NCBI RefSeq assembly: GCF_002280675.1
Contig: NZ_NCEN01000022.1
Span: 1 to 48,062, forward strand
Length of the DNA: 48,062 bases
Direction of reading: 5' to 3'
From: Novosphingobium sp. 32-60-15
GTDB lineage: Bacteria; Pseudomonadota; Alphaproteobacteria; Sphingomonadales; Sphingomonadaceae
Below are positions 8,509-16,788 of the stretch, in pieces (the first letter of the stretch is position 1; each line of letters opens with the position of its first letter). Made by a program: the position numbers and the translations under genes. The notes beneath the pieces are model-generated. The model did no database searches. It worked only from the letters and a program-made list of their open reading frames with translations, and was not told the DNA's origin.

Positions 8509-9585
8509 TTATACGGCGGCGCTGTGTTGCTTTTCGCGCTCGATCAGCCGTTGCAACATGCGCCGCGCGCGCACCCCGCCGCCGTCACCGCCAAGCACCA
8601 GCGGGCGCAAATCCCAGAAGTCCTGCCCCCGCATCAACCGGTGGCTATCGCGGATCAGCGGCATGTCTTCCTGCTCGAAAGCAAACTCCAGCGCCCCGCG
8701 CATCGCGGCGGTAAACTCTGCATCGCCCAGTTTGTAATCGCGCGCCGTTGCCCAGAAATAATGCGTTGTATCAGGCGTTTCGGGCGTGAACGCGTGAAGC
8801 GAAGGCAACAACGTGCAATCCTGGCGCGGCGTCCCGGGATCGCCCGCGCGGAAATCAAAGTATAACACCGCAGGGGCATGCCATTGGACAAGGCCATAGA
8901 AGTCTTGCGGCTTACCCTCGGTGCCCATAACCGCCGAAATGCCGACTGACAGCAGATCGTTCAGCCGCACATATTCAGCAAAGACATGCTCGCCATCCTG
9001 CCAGAACTTGCGCTCGCCCTCGGTAAAGGCGCTCGCCACCAAAGCAGGATGCACGAAATTGGCATGGCTCAGGTCAAGGATGTTGTCGCTATAAAGCTCG
9101 TAATGGCCCTCGGCCACCGTCGCGCCGCGCACCGCTTCCCACTTGGGGTCAGACAGCCAGCCAAACTCCGGTATCAGCGCCGCGTCCGCCTTCGCCGCCT
9201 CGCCCATCCATATCCACAACAGCGCATGACGCTCCACCAGCGGGTAGACCTGCAACTGCGCATCGGGAAGCTGCCCGCCGGGGTGCGGATTGTGGACGCA
9301 ACGCCCGGCCCCATCAAAGCGCAAGCCGTGGTACGGGCACATCAGCGCCCCCTCCACCACGCTGCCATTCCCCAATGGCGCAAACCGGTGCGGACAGCGC
9401 CCGCTTACCGCTTGCGCCACGCCATCGGCATCGCGGAATAGCGCCACGGGTTCTTCAAGGAACGTGCGCTGCTGCGGTGCCTCACCCAGATCGGCGGCCC
9501 AGCCGGCAACGTACCAGGTGTTGCGCAGATATGTGCCCGCAGGCGCGGCGGAAAGCTTCGGAACCGGAACCCTCTCGCCGCTCAC
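8509..9585 (-). CDS. Rieske non-haem iron oxygenase (vanillate O-demethylase/phthalate-type, single subunit)
   Basis: A 358-residue oxygenase of the type that works without a beta subunit, such as VanA-like O-demethylases. The N-terminal Rieske cluster ligands are C64/H66 and C83/H86 (RCPHRFAPLG ... CPYHGLRF). The catalytic iron motif DLSHANFVHP gives H174 and H179. The predicted start is GTG with AAGGG upstream. It lies 10 bp after a cupin gene and 16 bp before the SDR, so it belongs to the same transcript. Known: this group demethylates methoxylated aromatics or hydroxylates aromatic acids using a separate reductase, which is not in this window. Inferred: it may demethylate a lignin-derived aryl ketone or acid. 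Confidence 0.87.
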   Translation of the reverse strand: MSGERVPVPKLSAAPAGTYLRNTWYVAGWAADLGEAPQQRTFLEEPVALFRDADGVAQAVSGRCPHRFAPLGNGSVVEGALMCPYHGLRFDGAGRCVHNPHPGGQLPDAQLQVYPLVERHALLWIWMGEAAKADAALIPEFGWLSDPKWEAVRGATVAEGHYELYSDNILDLSHANFVHPALVASAFTEGERKFWQDGEHVFAEYVRLNDLLSVGISAVMGTEGKPQDFYGLVQWHAPAVLYFDFRAGDPGTPRQDCTLLPSLHAFTPETPDTTHYFWATARDYKLGDAEFTAAMRGALEFAFEQEDMPLIRDSHRLMRGQDFWDLRPLVLGGDGGGVRARRMLQRLIEREKQHSAAV

Positions 9586-9595
9586 GCCAGCACCC

Positions 9596-10129
9596 TTATC
9601 TGTAAAGCGCAGGGTTGATCGCGATGCCGTGCTCTTTGCAGTAGCTTTCGTAGTGGTTCATGAACCACCACACGTCGAGCGTTTCGACATGGTTGCCCTG
9701 ATCGTCAAAGAACTCGTTGGCGCCCTGCATGTGGAACAGCGCCTTCATCCCGTTCGGATCATCGGTCACCAGCGTATGCGCGGTTCCCGGCGTTTCGGTG
9801 ATGAAATCGCCCGGACCGCAAACCCAATCATATTCAAGATAGCGGAAGGTGCCTTCAAGCCCGACCGCCCACACTTTTCCGCGATGCTTGTGCGTGCCGA
9901 TCACGCCCGGACCCTTGATCCACAGCACGTTGACATAAACGTTCTCGCGCACGTCAAACGCGAGATGCCGTATCGCCGCATTCTCGCCAAACGGCACCCA
10001 CGGGCTTTCCGCTTCGGACGCGCCGACATAGCTGCCTTCCACGCCCTTGGTGCGGATCAGATCGCCGTAAAGTTCGGGAACATTGACGATTTTGTATGCG
10101 CCCGAAGGCGGTGCGGTCATCGTAGACAT
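9596..10129 (-). CDS. 2,4'-dihydroxyacetophenone dioxygenase-like cupin (third of three)
   Basis: A single-domain cupin of 177 residues, the length of 2,4'-dihydroxyacetophenone dioxygenase (DAD). DAD cleaves the ketone-to-hydroxymethyl C-C bond to give 4-hydroxybenzoate and formate. The predicted iron ligands are H80 and H82 (GVIGTHKHRG) and H118 (PGTAHTLVT). The C-terminal DVWWFMNHYESYC segment is shared with the adjacent paralogue. The start used overlaps nothing and has TGAGG upstream; a longer reading would run into the preceding cupin. It is closely related to the cupin just upstream (PWVPFGENAAIRHLAFDVR versus PWVPFGDNAAIKHLAFDVR), so a recent duplication is likely. The actual substrate is unknown. 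Confidence 0.8.
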   Translation of the reverse strand: MSTMTAPPSGAYKIVNVPELYGDLIRTKGVEGSYVGASEAESPWVPFGENAAIRHLAFDVRENVYVNVLWIKGPGVIGTHKHRGKVWAVGLEGTFRYLEYDWVCGPGDFITETPGTAHTLVTDDPNGMKALFHMQGANEFFDDQGNHVETLDVWWFMNHYESYCKEHGIAINPALYR

Positions 10130-10136
10130 AAGTGCC

Positions 10137-10673
10137 TCAAAGATAGAGCTTGGGGTTGATTGCGATGCCGTTCTCGCGGCAATGCGTCTCATAGTGATTG
10201 ATGAACCACCACACGTCGGTGGTATCTACCAGCACGGCATTTGAATCGTAAAACTCGATCGGCCCCTGCATCCACCCGAACAGTTTGCAGCCTTGCGGAT
10301 GGTCGGTCACCAGCGTGTGGCTCTCGCCCGGTGTCTCAAGGATCAAACCTCCCGGCGTTGCCACCCAATCGTATTCCAGATAGCGCACGCTGCCCTCAAG
10401 GCAGACCATCGTGATCGTACCGCGATGGAAGTGCGTGCCGATCACGCCGGGGCCTTTGACCCACAGGATGTTCGAATAGAGGTTCTGCCGCACGTCAAAC
10501 GCCAGATGCTTGATCGCCGCATTGTCGCCAAACGGCACCCACGGGCTGTCCACATCGGTTTGCGCGTCAATATAGCGCCCGCCGGGGCTTAACCGCGCGA
10601 CCAGATCCTTGTGCGCAAAAGGCACATCGACAATCTCTGCTTTGTTCGATGGTGGCGCGGTCATCACGGTCAT
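10137..10673 (-). CDS. 2,4'-dihydroxyacetophenone dioxygenase-like cupin (second of three)
   Basis: A 178-residue cupin, paralogous to its downstream neighbour along almost its whole length. The metal ligands are H81 and H83 (GVIGTHFHRG) and H119 (PGESHTLVT). The same DVWWFINHYETHC tail and IAINPKLYL terminus are present. A GAGAGGA ribosome site precedes the ATG. The gene starts 13 bp after the first cupin and ends 7 bp before the third. Known: DAD-type enzymes bind Fe with three histidines. Differences around the second cupin motif (ATPGGLIL here, CGPGDFIT in the sister) suggest the two have different substrate preferences or form hetero-oligomers. Confidence 0.8.
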   Translation of the reverse strand: MTVMTAPPSNKAEIVDVPFAHKDLVARLSPGGRYIDAQTDVDSPWVPFGDNAAIKHLAFDVRQNLYSNILWVKGPGVIGTHFHRGTITMVCLEGSVRYLEYDWVATPGGLILETPGESHTLVTDHPQGCKLFGWMQGPIEFYDSNAVLVDTTDVWWFINHYETHCRENGIAINPKLYL

Positions 10674-10686
10674 GGCTTGCGTCCTC

Positions 10687-11220
10687 TCAACGGATCAGCG
10701 TGTCGACATAGTCAGCGCCGATCCCGACCTTGTCGTAATGTTCGCGCGCGGCTTTCATGTAATCAAACACGTCGTAATGGCCCACGGTGTTGCCCGCATC
10801 GTCCAGCCACATCAGCGGGCCGGAAACCACGAAAAACACCTTCATCGGGTCTTCGTGTTCATAACAGACCAGCGTGTGGCTCTCGCCCGGCGTTTCATAA
10901 ACGAAATCACCAGCCGTCGCGGTCCATTCATGCTCAAGATAGGCCCACTTGCCGCTGATAGTATAGGCCCAGATCGGGTGCGGATGGTAATGGCGGTTCA
11001 CCAGTCCCGCCGTCTTGCTCATCAGCACATCGGCCCACATGTTCTTGGACGGGCTGATCCAGACCGGCTTGGAAAACACGGTTTCGGAAATCGGTACCCA
11101 ATAGCGTTCATCGCCCTCGGCAATCTTGGGCAGATAGACTTCCGGCAGGCTGCCCTCGCGGAACACCTTCTCAACCGGTTTGATATCTTTCCAGAATTCG
11201 GCGTGTGCGGCTTCAGCCAT
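10687..11220 (-). CDS. 2,4'-dihydroxyacetophenone dioxygenase-like cupin (first of three, divergent)
   Basis: A 177-residue cupin, clearly related to the next two but more diverged. The ligand triad is H77, H79 (VNRHYHPH) and H115 (PGESHTLV), nearly the same spacing and positions as in DAD. It begins MAEAAHAEFW after a GGAGAGA ribosome site. A strong hairpin separates it from the TonB receptor gene upstream, which could set the ratio of receptor to enzyme message. As part of a three-cupin set it may cleave aryl ketone side chains; a non-catalytic partner role is also possible. Confidence 0.8.
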   Translation of the reverse strand: MAEAAHAEFWKDIKPVEKVFREGSLPEVYLPKIAEGDERYWVPISETVFSKPVWISPSKNMWADVLMSKTAGLVNRHYHPHPIWAYTISGKWAYLEHEWTATAGDFVYETPGESHTLVCYEHEDPMKVFFVVSGPLMWLDDAGNTVGHYDVFDYMKAAREHYDKVGIGADYVDTLIR

Positions 11221-11244
11221 TGTCTCTCTCCGGTAAAATCAAAT

Positions 11245-11277
11245 ACGGGCGGGGCCAATCCGATCAGCCCCGCCCGT
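11245..11277 (-). terminator. Hairpin between TonB receptor and cupin genes
   Basis: An 11-bp perfect stem, ACGGGCGGGGC / GCCCCGCCCGT, with an 11-nt loop. On the transcribed strand it is followed by ATTTGATTTTA. It sits just after the receptor stop and before the first cupin ribosome site, so it may act as a partial terminator or mRNA-processing boundary inside the operon. Confidence 0.65.
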
Positions 11278-11289
11278 TCACGAGTATGC

Positions 11290-13794
11290 TTAGAACTCGA
11301 CGCCAAGCCGCGCGAACCATTCGCGCGGACGGCTGTACGTGCCGTAGAACTGGCCACCTGCGATCTGTGCCTGACCTGTCACCAGATACCGTTCATCGGT
11401 GATGTTGGTCACGCCGACAGTCAGATCCCAATGGTTGCCCGATTTGTAGCTGATGTTGCCGTTGACGATATCGGTCGGCCCGCGTTGCAGCAGGAACGCA
11501 CGCTCGGTATCGTTCCACAGCGATGTGGTGTGGGTCCAGTCACCCAAGATCACCACCTTGGCATCGCCACCAACCGACAGTTCGTACCGTGGGCTGACAT
11601 TGAACTTCCACTTCGGCGTCTTGGGCAGATTTGCACCCGGGAACACGCCTGCCTGGAACGGATTGGCCGCAACTTGCGCGCCAGCCAGCACCGCTGTGTA
11701 TTTCGCATCGGTATAACCAACCGAGGCATTGATCAGGAACCCGTCGGTCGGGGCCGCAACGACCTCGACTTCAAAGCCCTTGATCCGCGCGTCGCCAGCG
11801 TTCTGAATGGTTGGCGAAACGCCCTGCTGGAAGTTCAGCTGGATGCCCTTGTAATCGGTCTGGAACGCAGCTGCGTTAATCTGCAGGCGATTGTCGAGGA
11901 ACATCGACTTCACGCCCACTTCATAGGTGGTTGCCTTTTCTTCGTTGAAGTCAGGCGCAGTGGGCAGGGGGTTGGACAGGCGTGTGGTCCAGCCACCGGT
12001 CTTGTAACCCTTTGACCAGCTTGCATAAAGCATCGCATCATCGGTGGGGTGATATTGCAGGCCGACCTTGGGCGAAAAGTCGCTGAACGATTTGCGCTGC
12101 GTTCCGGCAATGTAATAGCGCAGCGGCTCGCCCTGATTGGGGAAGCCGGCCGCGATGCGGCAAGCATCCGAAATCGGGTTGATCGAAGCGCATGGTGGCA
12201 CACCGACCTGGTTCACGATCTTGTAGGTCAGGCCGTTGGCGTCCGACTGGAAGCCTTCAAACGTCTTGTCTTCCTTGGTGTAACGGCCGCCGATGGTGAT
12301 GCCGAACTGTTCGGTCGGGCGGTAATCGATCTGGCCGAAGAACGCATAGTTCTTGGTCGAAAGATCGTTTGGACCGTCAACTTGCAGCAGGCCTTCTGCA
12401 AAGGTCACATAGTCATGCAGATCGCCTGCTTCCTTGAAGAAGTATGCGCCCAGAACATAGTTCAGCTTCTTGTCCATGGCCGAACCATTCAGCTGCAGTT
12501 CCTGGCTGAACTGGTACTGGTTCATCGTGAAGCTGGTGTGCAGGAAATTCAACGGAGAACCGTCAAGGTCCATGCCCGCATTCCAATGCAACTCACGATA
12601 AGCCGTGATTGATTTCAGCATGACCGTATCGGACAGGTCGAATTCAATCGTGCCCGAACCACCATAGGATTTGAGCTTCGAATAGTTGTTCCCGTTGGCG
12701 TAAGACACGTCAACATCACCCGACACAAACCGGTTGTCATAGGGCAAGCGGTTGTTGCGCGGATCTGCATCGACGTTGACGCCGAACACGCTGGGATTGT
12801 CAAAAATGCTGTTCAGGCCGCCAATTCCGCCGATGTAAGCGAATGAAGGCGGGCCGCCACCGCAATTGCCAGCAACAATACCTTCAATGGCGCAGTTATA
12901 TGTGCCTGCAAAGACCGCCGGGGTGGACGAAATCAGCGTATTGGCCAGCTGTGACTGGTCAATATTGCTGTAATCGCCCGAAAGCGTGATGCGCAGGTTG
13001 GTCTTGTTGTCATACCGCAGCTTGCCGCGCAAGTTCCAGCTATTGTCTCCGCCTTCGCTGCCATAACCAATGTTGTTATAGCCAGCAGCTTTGTAGTTGG
13101 TAACCGGCGTTGACGCAAAATTGGTCGCGCCGGGGAAAGGAACGCGCTTTACATAACCATCGCGGGTTTTGGTAGCAAAGCTGACCGATGCAGCAAGGCC
13201 GTCTGTGAGCGGGAGGTCAACCGTGCCCCGCGTTTGCAGCAAGCCGAAGCGGCCTGTGGTAACATCACCCTTGAAACGGAATTCATCACCCGGGTCATGC
13301 GTAACGATAGAGATCGCGCCGCCAATCGTGTTGCGGCCGAACAAGGTTCCCTGTGGCCCCTTGAGCACTTCGATTCGCTCAACGTCAGGCAAGTCCTGGT
13401 TCGCACCAACCGAACGCGCAAGATAGACGCCGTCCAGATAGACGCCCACGCCCGGATCGATGTTGAAGGCAAAGTCGTTGGCGCCAATGCCGCGAATGAA
13501 CGCCGAAAGCACGGCGGACGAACCCGAGAACGGCGTCCCTGCGTCAAGCGTGACGTTTGGCGAAATGTTGGAAAGCGAGGCCACGCTGCCAACGGCGCGC
13601 TCCTGAAGCGCTTCGGCGCTGAACGCCGAAATCGCGATTGGCACGTCCTGCACGTTTTCCGCACGCTTTTGCGCGGTCACCACGATCTGGGCGATGCCGC
13701 CTGTGCTTTCCTCGGCTTGCGCCTGGTCTTGCGCCCATGCCGGTGCCGCAGTGGCTGCCGCCAACGCAGCTATGGATATCGATGCCATTTTCAT
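11290..13794 (-). CDS. TonB-dependent outer-membrane receptor
   Basis: An 834-residue beta-barrel receptor for active uptake across the outer membrane. It has a signal peptide (MKMASISIAALAAATAAPAWA), then a TonB-box-like IVVTAQKR and the plug domain with ENVQDVPIAISAF and RIEVLKGPQGTLFGRNTIGGAI. The barrel ends in an aromatic residue (GVEF), as outer-membrane proteins require. The ATG chosen has GGGAGAG upstream; the 34-residue upstream extension does not look like a signal sequence. It is the first gene of the cupin-oxygenase operon and follows an AraC regulator. Likely cargo: an aromatic, perhaps oligomeric lignin-derived, compound. Which one cannot be told from sequence. Confidence 0.92.
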   Translation of the reverse strand: MKMASISIAALAAATAAPAWAQDQAQAEESTGGIAQIVVTAQKRAENVQDVPIAISAFSAEALQERAVGSVASLSNISPNVTLDAGTPFSGSSAVLSAFIRGIGANDFAFNIDPGVGVYLDGVYLARSVGANQDLPDVERIEVLKGPQGTLFGRNTIGGAISIVTHDPGDEFRFKGDVTTGRFGLLQTRGTVDLPLTDGLAASVSFATKTRDGYVKRVPFPGATNFASTPVTNYKAAGYNNIGYGSEGGDNSWNLRGKLRYDNKTNLRITLSGDYSNIDQSQLANTLISSTPAVFAGTYNCAIEGIVAGNCGGGPPSFAYIGGIGGLNSIFDNPSVFGVNVDADPRNNRLPYDNRFVSGDVDVSYANGNNYSKLKSYGGSGTIEFDLSDTVMLKSITAYRELHWNAGMDLDGSPLNFLHTSFTMNQYQFSQELQLNGSAMDKKLNYVLGAYFFKEAGDLHDYVTFAEGLLQVDGPNDLSTKNYAFFGQIDYRPTEQFGITIGGRYTKEDKTFEGFQSDANGLTYKIVNQVGVPPCASINPISDACRIAAGFPNQGEPLRYYIAGTQRKSFSDFSPKVGLQYHPTDDAMLYASWSKGYKTGGWTTRLSNPLPTAPDFNEEKATTYEVGVKSMFLDNRLQINAAAFQTDYKGIQLNFQQGVSPTIQNAGDARIKGFEVEVVAAPTDGFLINASVGYTDAKYTAVLAGAQVAANPFQAGVFPGANLPKTPKWKFNVSPRYELSVGGDAKVVILGDWTHTTSLWNDTERAFLLQRGPTDIVNGNISYKSGNHWDLTVGVTNITDERYLVTGQAQIAGGQFYGTYSRPREWFARLGVEF

Positions 13795-13824
13795 TCTTTT
13801 CTCTCCCTGTTTGGCCTTGGTGGT

Positions 13825-13848
13825 GGAGCCGCCTTCACAAGTGGCTCC
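13825..13848. promoter_or_regulatory. Inverted repeat upstream of the TonB receptor
   Basis: GGAGCC-N12-GGCTCC lies 31 bp upstream of the receptor start, in the 160-bp gap after the araC gene. It could be a regulator site or a leader hairpin. Weak evidence. Confidence 0.25.
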
Positions 13849-13954
13849 CAAGATCTCGCCAGCTTGATACGTGCTGACGGAAACTGTTGCTTGCACTGGC
13901 GCGCAAGTTGATCAGGACTCCCGCGCAAATCCTGTGCAGCGTCCCTTTTGATTT

Positions 13955-14896
13955 TTACGCCGTTACGCGGCGGCCTAGCCTCCAATCGCGCGGGGCCGCG
14001 CCAAATTGCTGGCGAAAGCAGCGGGTGAAATATGCGCTGTCGTTGAAGCCCAGTTCGAAAGCGATCTCGGTGATACTGGCATCAGGCCGCGCAACCAGAC
14101 GGTCTGCCGCGCGCCGCAACCGCTGCTCCAGAATATAGGCAGTCGGTGTCGTGCCCATTGCCGCAAACACATTCTGCACCGTGCGCATGGAAATGCGGCA
14201 GGCATCGGCGATTGATGCTGTACGCAGCAACGGATCTTCCAGATGCGCCGCCACCATCGCCGTCACGCGTCCCCGCAAATCGGCATCGCCAACGCTTGGC
14301 TGCGGCCTTTGCGCACCGCGCATTGCCATGGCCGCAAGGTCATAGAACACCGCGTTGATCCCGGTTTCCCATTCGGGGTCCTCGCCCGCACGTTCGCCAT
14401 GTTGCCACAGCGATAGCAGGAAATCGTGGAACACCCGCCCGCCCGGCGTTGATCCGCACATCCGCTGCATCAGCGCATCGTCAACACCGGGAAAGCGCTC
14501 GACCAACGGCGCGCGCGGGAACTCGACCACGAGCATTTCATGGCCGCTCAGCTTGATCGAATAGGGTTCATGCGGGCTGGCCAGCACGAAATCGCCCGGC
14601 TGCAACGCGCACTCGGCTCGCCTTTGTTCATGCTCGCTGGTGCCCCGGCATTGCAGATGCAGGATCAGCCGCTCCTCGTTCTGCGGCAAAGGCGTGCGCC
14701 CCACCCCGGAATGCGTAGAATCGGTGCGGATCATGTCAAGTTGGCCAACGCGCCATGCCAGCATCCGGCCAGCGAAATCCTCGCCCGGTACATTGACGAA
14801 CGTGCCGGTAAAAACGCGGTCAGCGATCTCGTTCCAGTAGCGCGCCCGGTCTTTCGGGGCGACATCGCCGGTGTTGAACTTGAGAAGCGCAGTCAT
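13955..14896 (-). CDS. AraC-family regulator with FeaR-like N-terminal domain
   Basis: A 313-residue activator. The C-terminal AraC DNA-binding domain occupies roughly residues 210-310, with the second helix-turn-helix recognisable as ITEIAFELGFNDSAYFTRCFRQ. The N-terminal part (LQCRGTSEHEQR, CALQPGDFVLASPHEPYSI) matches the cupin-like effector domain found in FeaR and other regulators of aromatic or phenylethylamine metabolism. A GGGAGAA ribosome site precedes the ATG. It is probably the last gene of the MDR-VOC-MFS transcript, 27 bp after the permease, and lies just before the TonB receptor operon, its most likely target. Confidence 0.88.
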   Translation of the reverse strand: MTALLKFNTGDVAPKDRARYWNEIADRVFTGTFVNVPGEDFAGRMLAWRVGQLDMIRTDSTHSGVGRTPLPQNEERLILHLQCRGTSEHEQRRAECALQPGDFVLASPHEPYSIKLSGHEMLVVEFPRAPLVERFPGVDDALMQRMCGSTPGGRVFHDFLLSLWQHGERAGEDPEWETGINAVFYDLAAMAMRGAQRPQPSVGDADLRGRVTAMVAAHLEDPLLRTASIADACRISMRTVQNVFAAMGTTPTAYILEQRLRRAADRLVARPDASITEIAFELGFNDSAYFTRCFRQQFGAAPRDWRLGRRVTA

Positions 14897-14923
14897 CGTT
14901 CTTCTCCCGTTTGTTTAAAGTGT

Positions 14924-16156
14924 TCAGGCAAAAGCCGGAGCAGCGCGCCGCGCAACCACGCGCGGTGCAGATTCAATCAGACCCAGTGTGCAAATCCCCG
15001 CCAGAACAGCGCAGACCAGCATCAGCCACAGCGGAGCATTCAGGCCGTAAACATCGGCGAGCGACCCTGCGAAAAGCGGTGCAAGCACGCCTCCCACCAC
15101 TTCACCCGTGCCCATGACCACCCCGGTCAAAGTCGCGGTCAGGCGCGGGTCAACCGACTCTGCCGGGATCGTCGCCATGAACATCGGGAACAGGCCGTTC
15201 AGTCCCCATCCGAAGAAGAAGATCGCCGCCAGTGCCAGGGTTGAACCTTGGTAATATAGCCCCGCCAAGGGCAGGATCACGCCAAGGAACGAAAAGAAGA
15301 TCATGACCGGCCGCCGCCCGATGGCATCCGAAATGGCAGGCACCACAAAGCTGCCAAGCCCTGCTGAAATGCCCAAAGTGGCCATCAGCCAACCCATCGT
15401 TTCGGGATCAAACCCGCGCGCTTTGGTCAGGAACAGCGGCATGAACGCCCAGCAGACGACCAGATACGATACGAGCAGGATCGAAATCAGCGCACACAGG
15501 ATGACGTTGCGGTGGCGGAATGCCTCACGCAGTGTCACCGTTGGAACCGCTTCATCGTGCACTTGCGTCGGCGGTTCGCGCAGTGTGAACCAGATCAGCG
15601 CTGCGGTCACAAGGCCGGGCAGCGCGGCAAGGTAAAACCCGGTCCGCCAGCCCACCGCAACCGCCACCGGCACCAGCAACAGCGGCGCAAGGCCCGATCC
15701 CAGCAGGTTTGAGCCAAGGTTCTGCGCCACCCCCATCGCAAGGCCCCGCCGTTCGGGCGAAACTTCGGCCACGATCATCGAATGGCTGACCGGCATCACG
15801 CCGCCCTCTGCCGCGCCCATCAGCAAGCGCGCACCCAGCAGCATAAGGAACGAGGACGCCGCGCCGGAAATGAACGAGCACAGGCAGAACGCCACGGTCG
15901 CCACGACAATCACCGGTTTGCGCGATCCCAGCTTGTCCGAAATGCGCCCGACCGCCAGCCCCGACAGCGCCCACGTCAGCGAAAGTGCCGAACTGAACAT
16001 GCCCACTTGCGTGTTCGAAAGCTGCAAGTCCGGCTGGACGAACGGCATCAGGAAGTTGAGCGCGTTGCGATCAAAAAACAAAATGCCGAAATTGAGGCTG
16101 AGCAGCGCCGTGACCCAAACCTGGTAGCCGCTACTGCTTGATCCTGTCTTCGCCAT
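14924..16156 (-). CDS. Major facilitator superfamily permease
   Basis: A 410-residue inner-membrane transporter with about 12 hydrophobic segments. The MFS signature between helices 2 and 3 is present as GRISDKLGSRKP, and its second-half counterpart as ISDAIGRRP. The N-terminal RNALNFLMP and the LLMGAAEGGVMP segment in helix 4 are typical of the anion/aromatic-acid and hexuronate (ACS) group. It lies between the VOC gene and the araC gene on one transcript. Likely role: proton-coupled import of an aromatic acid or ketone after outer-membrane uptake. The substrate is not resolvable by motif. Confidence 0.88.
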   Translation of the reverse strand: MAKTGSSSSGYQVWVTALLSLNFGILFFDRNALNFLMPFVQPDLQLSNTQVGMFSSALSLTWALSGLAVGRISDKLGSRKPVIVVATVAFCLCSFISGAASSFLMLLGARLLMGAAEGGVMPVSHSMIVAEVSPERRGLAMGVAQNLGSNLLGSGLAPLLLVPVAVAVGWRTGFYLAALPGLVTAALIWFTLREPPTQVHDEAVPTVTLREAFRHRNVILCALISILLVSYLVVCWAFMPLFLTKARGFDPETMGWLMATLGISAGLGSFVVPAISDAIGRRPVMIFFSFLGVILPLAGLYYQGSTLALAAIFFFGWGLNGLFPMFMATIPAESVDPRLTATLTGVVMGTGEVVGGVLAPLFAGSLADVYGLNAPLWLMLVCAVLAGICTLGLIESAPRVVARRAAPAFA

Positions 16157-16187
16157 TTATGCCATCCCCGCCATGCTTGTTGTTGTT

Positions 16188-16733
16188 TTAAATAAATGGC
16201 CGGACCGGATCAGACCCGTCCCAATCCAGCGAAGCACGCCACATCGCGGTGAAATGATCGTCCATCCCCGGTGTAGCCGGGATCAGTTCCAGAAAGCCGG
16301 GAGCCGCGCCATCTCCGCCTTCAAGATAGGCGACACTGCCCCCTGTCGGCACTGCCGCTTTGAACGCCAGTTCATACCCGCGCGCCAAATAGTCAGGCAG
16401 GGCAGCCTCCACATCCGCGCAAGCAATGCCGAAGTGGTGGAACCCGTATCCGCGCTGCCCGATCGTTTCGCGGTAGACAGAAGGGTTGCCGTCCAGCGGC
16501 TGGATCAGCTCGATCTGCATGTGCCCGGCAAAGCCCATCGCAATCGTCACATCCGCGGTCGAAACCGCGCCCCGGTAGAACTGGTCAGCCCCCAGAAAAT
16601 GGTCGAGCAGGAAAAACGGCCCCGCGCCGCAATCGCGCTGGAAATGCGCTATCGATGCGCGCACGTCTTCCACCACAAAAGCGGTTTGCATCACGCCGCC
16701 AAAGGGCTGGCCAAAGCCAAGCATTTGCGCCAT
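16188..16733 (-). CDS. VOC-superfamily (glyoxalase/methylmalonyl-CoA epimerase-like) protein
   Basis: About 181 residues with the paired beta-alpha-beta-beta-beta modules of the vicinal oxygen chelate fold. The first module begins QTAFVVEDVRASIAHFQRD; the second has GYGFHHFGIACADVEAAL with potential metal-binding histidines, and a terminal Glu in GFLELIPAT. I prefer the second possible Met because GAGGAGAGG directly abuts the first ATG but is six bases from this one. It lies between the MDR oxidoreductase and the permease on one transcript. Its reaction is unknown: epimerase, isomerase and non-haem dioxygenase activities all occur in this fold. Confidence 0.75.
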   Translation of the reverse strand: MAQMLGFGQPFGGVMQTAFVVEDVRASIAHFQRDCGAGPFFLLDHFLGADQFYRGAVSTADVTIAMGFAGHMQIELIQPLDGNPSVYRETIGQRGYGFHHFGIACADVEAALPDYLARGYELAFKAAVPTGGSVAYLEGGDGAAPGFLELIPATPGMDDHFTAMWRASLDWDGSDPVRPFI

Positions 16734-16788
16734 TTCCATCCTCTCCTCGCGCTTCGCCTCTAACGTGCGTAAGCGCCGAAATCTGTCG

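Noticed and set aside
10609..12015. Long plus-strand open frame (468 codons) across the cupin and TonB receptor genes
   Set aside because: It lies antisense to genes with clear motifs, has no recognisable domain, and is an ordinary by-product of GC-rich codon use. The same holds for open frames at 462-1244, 2916-3590, 6286-7455, 12049-12612 and 43926-45077.
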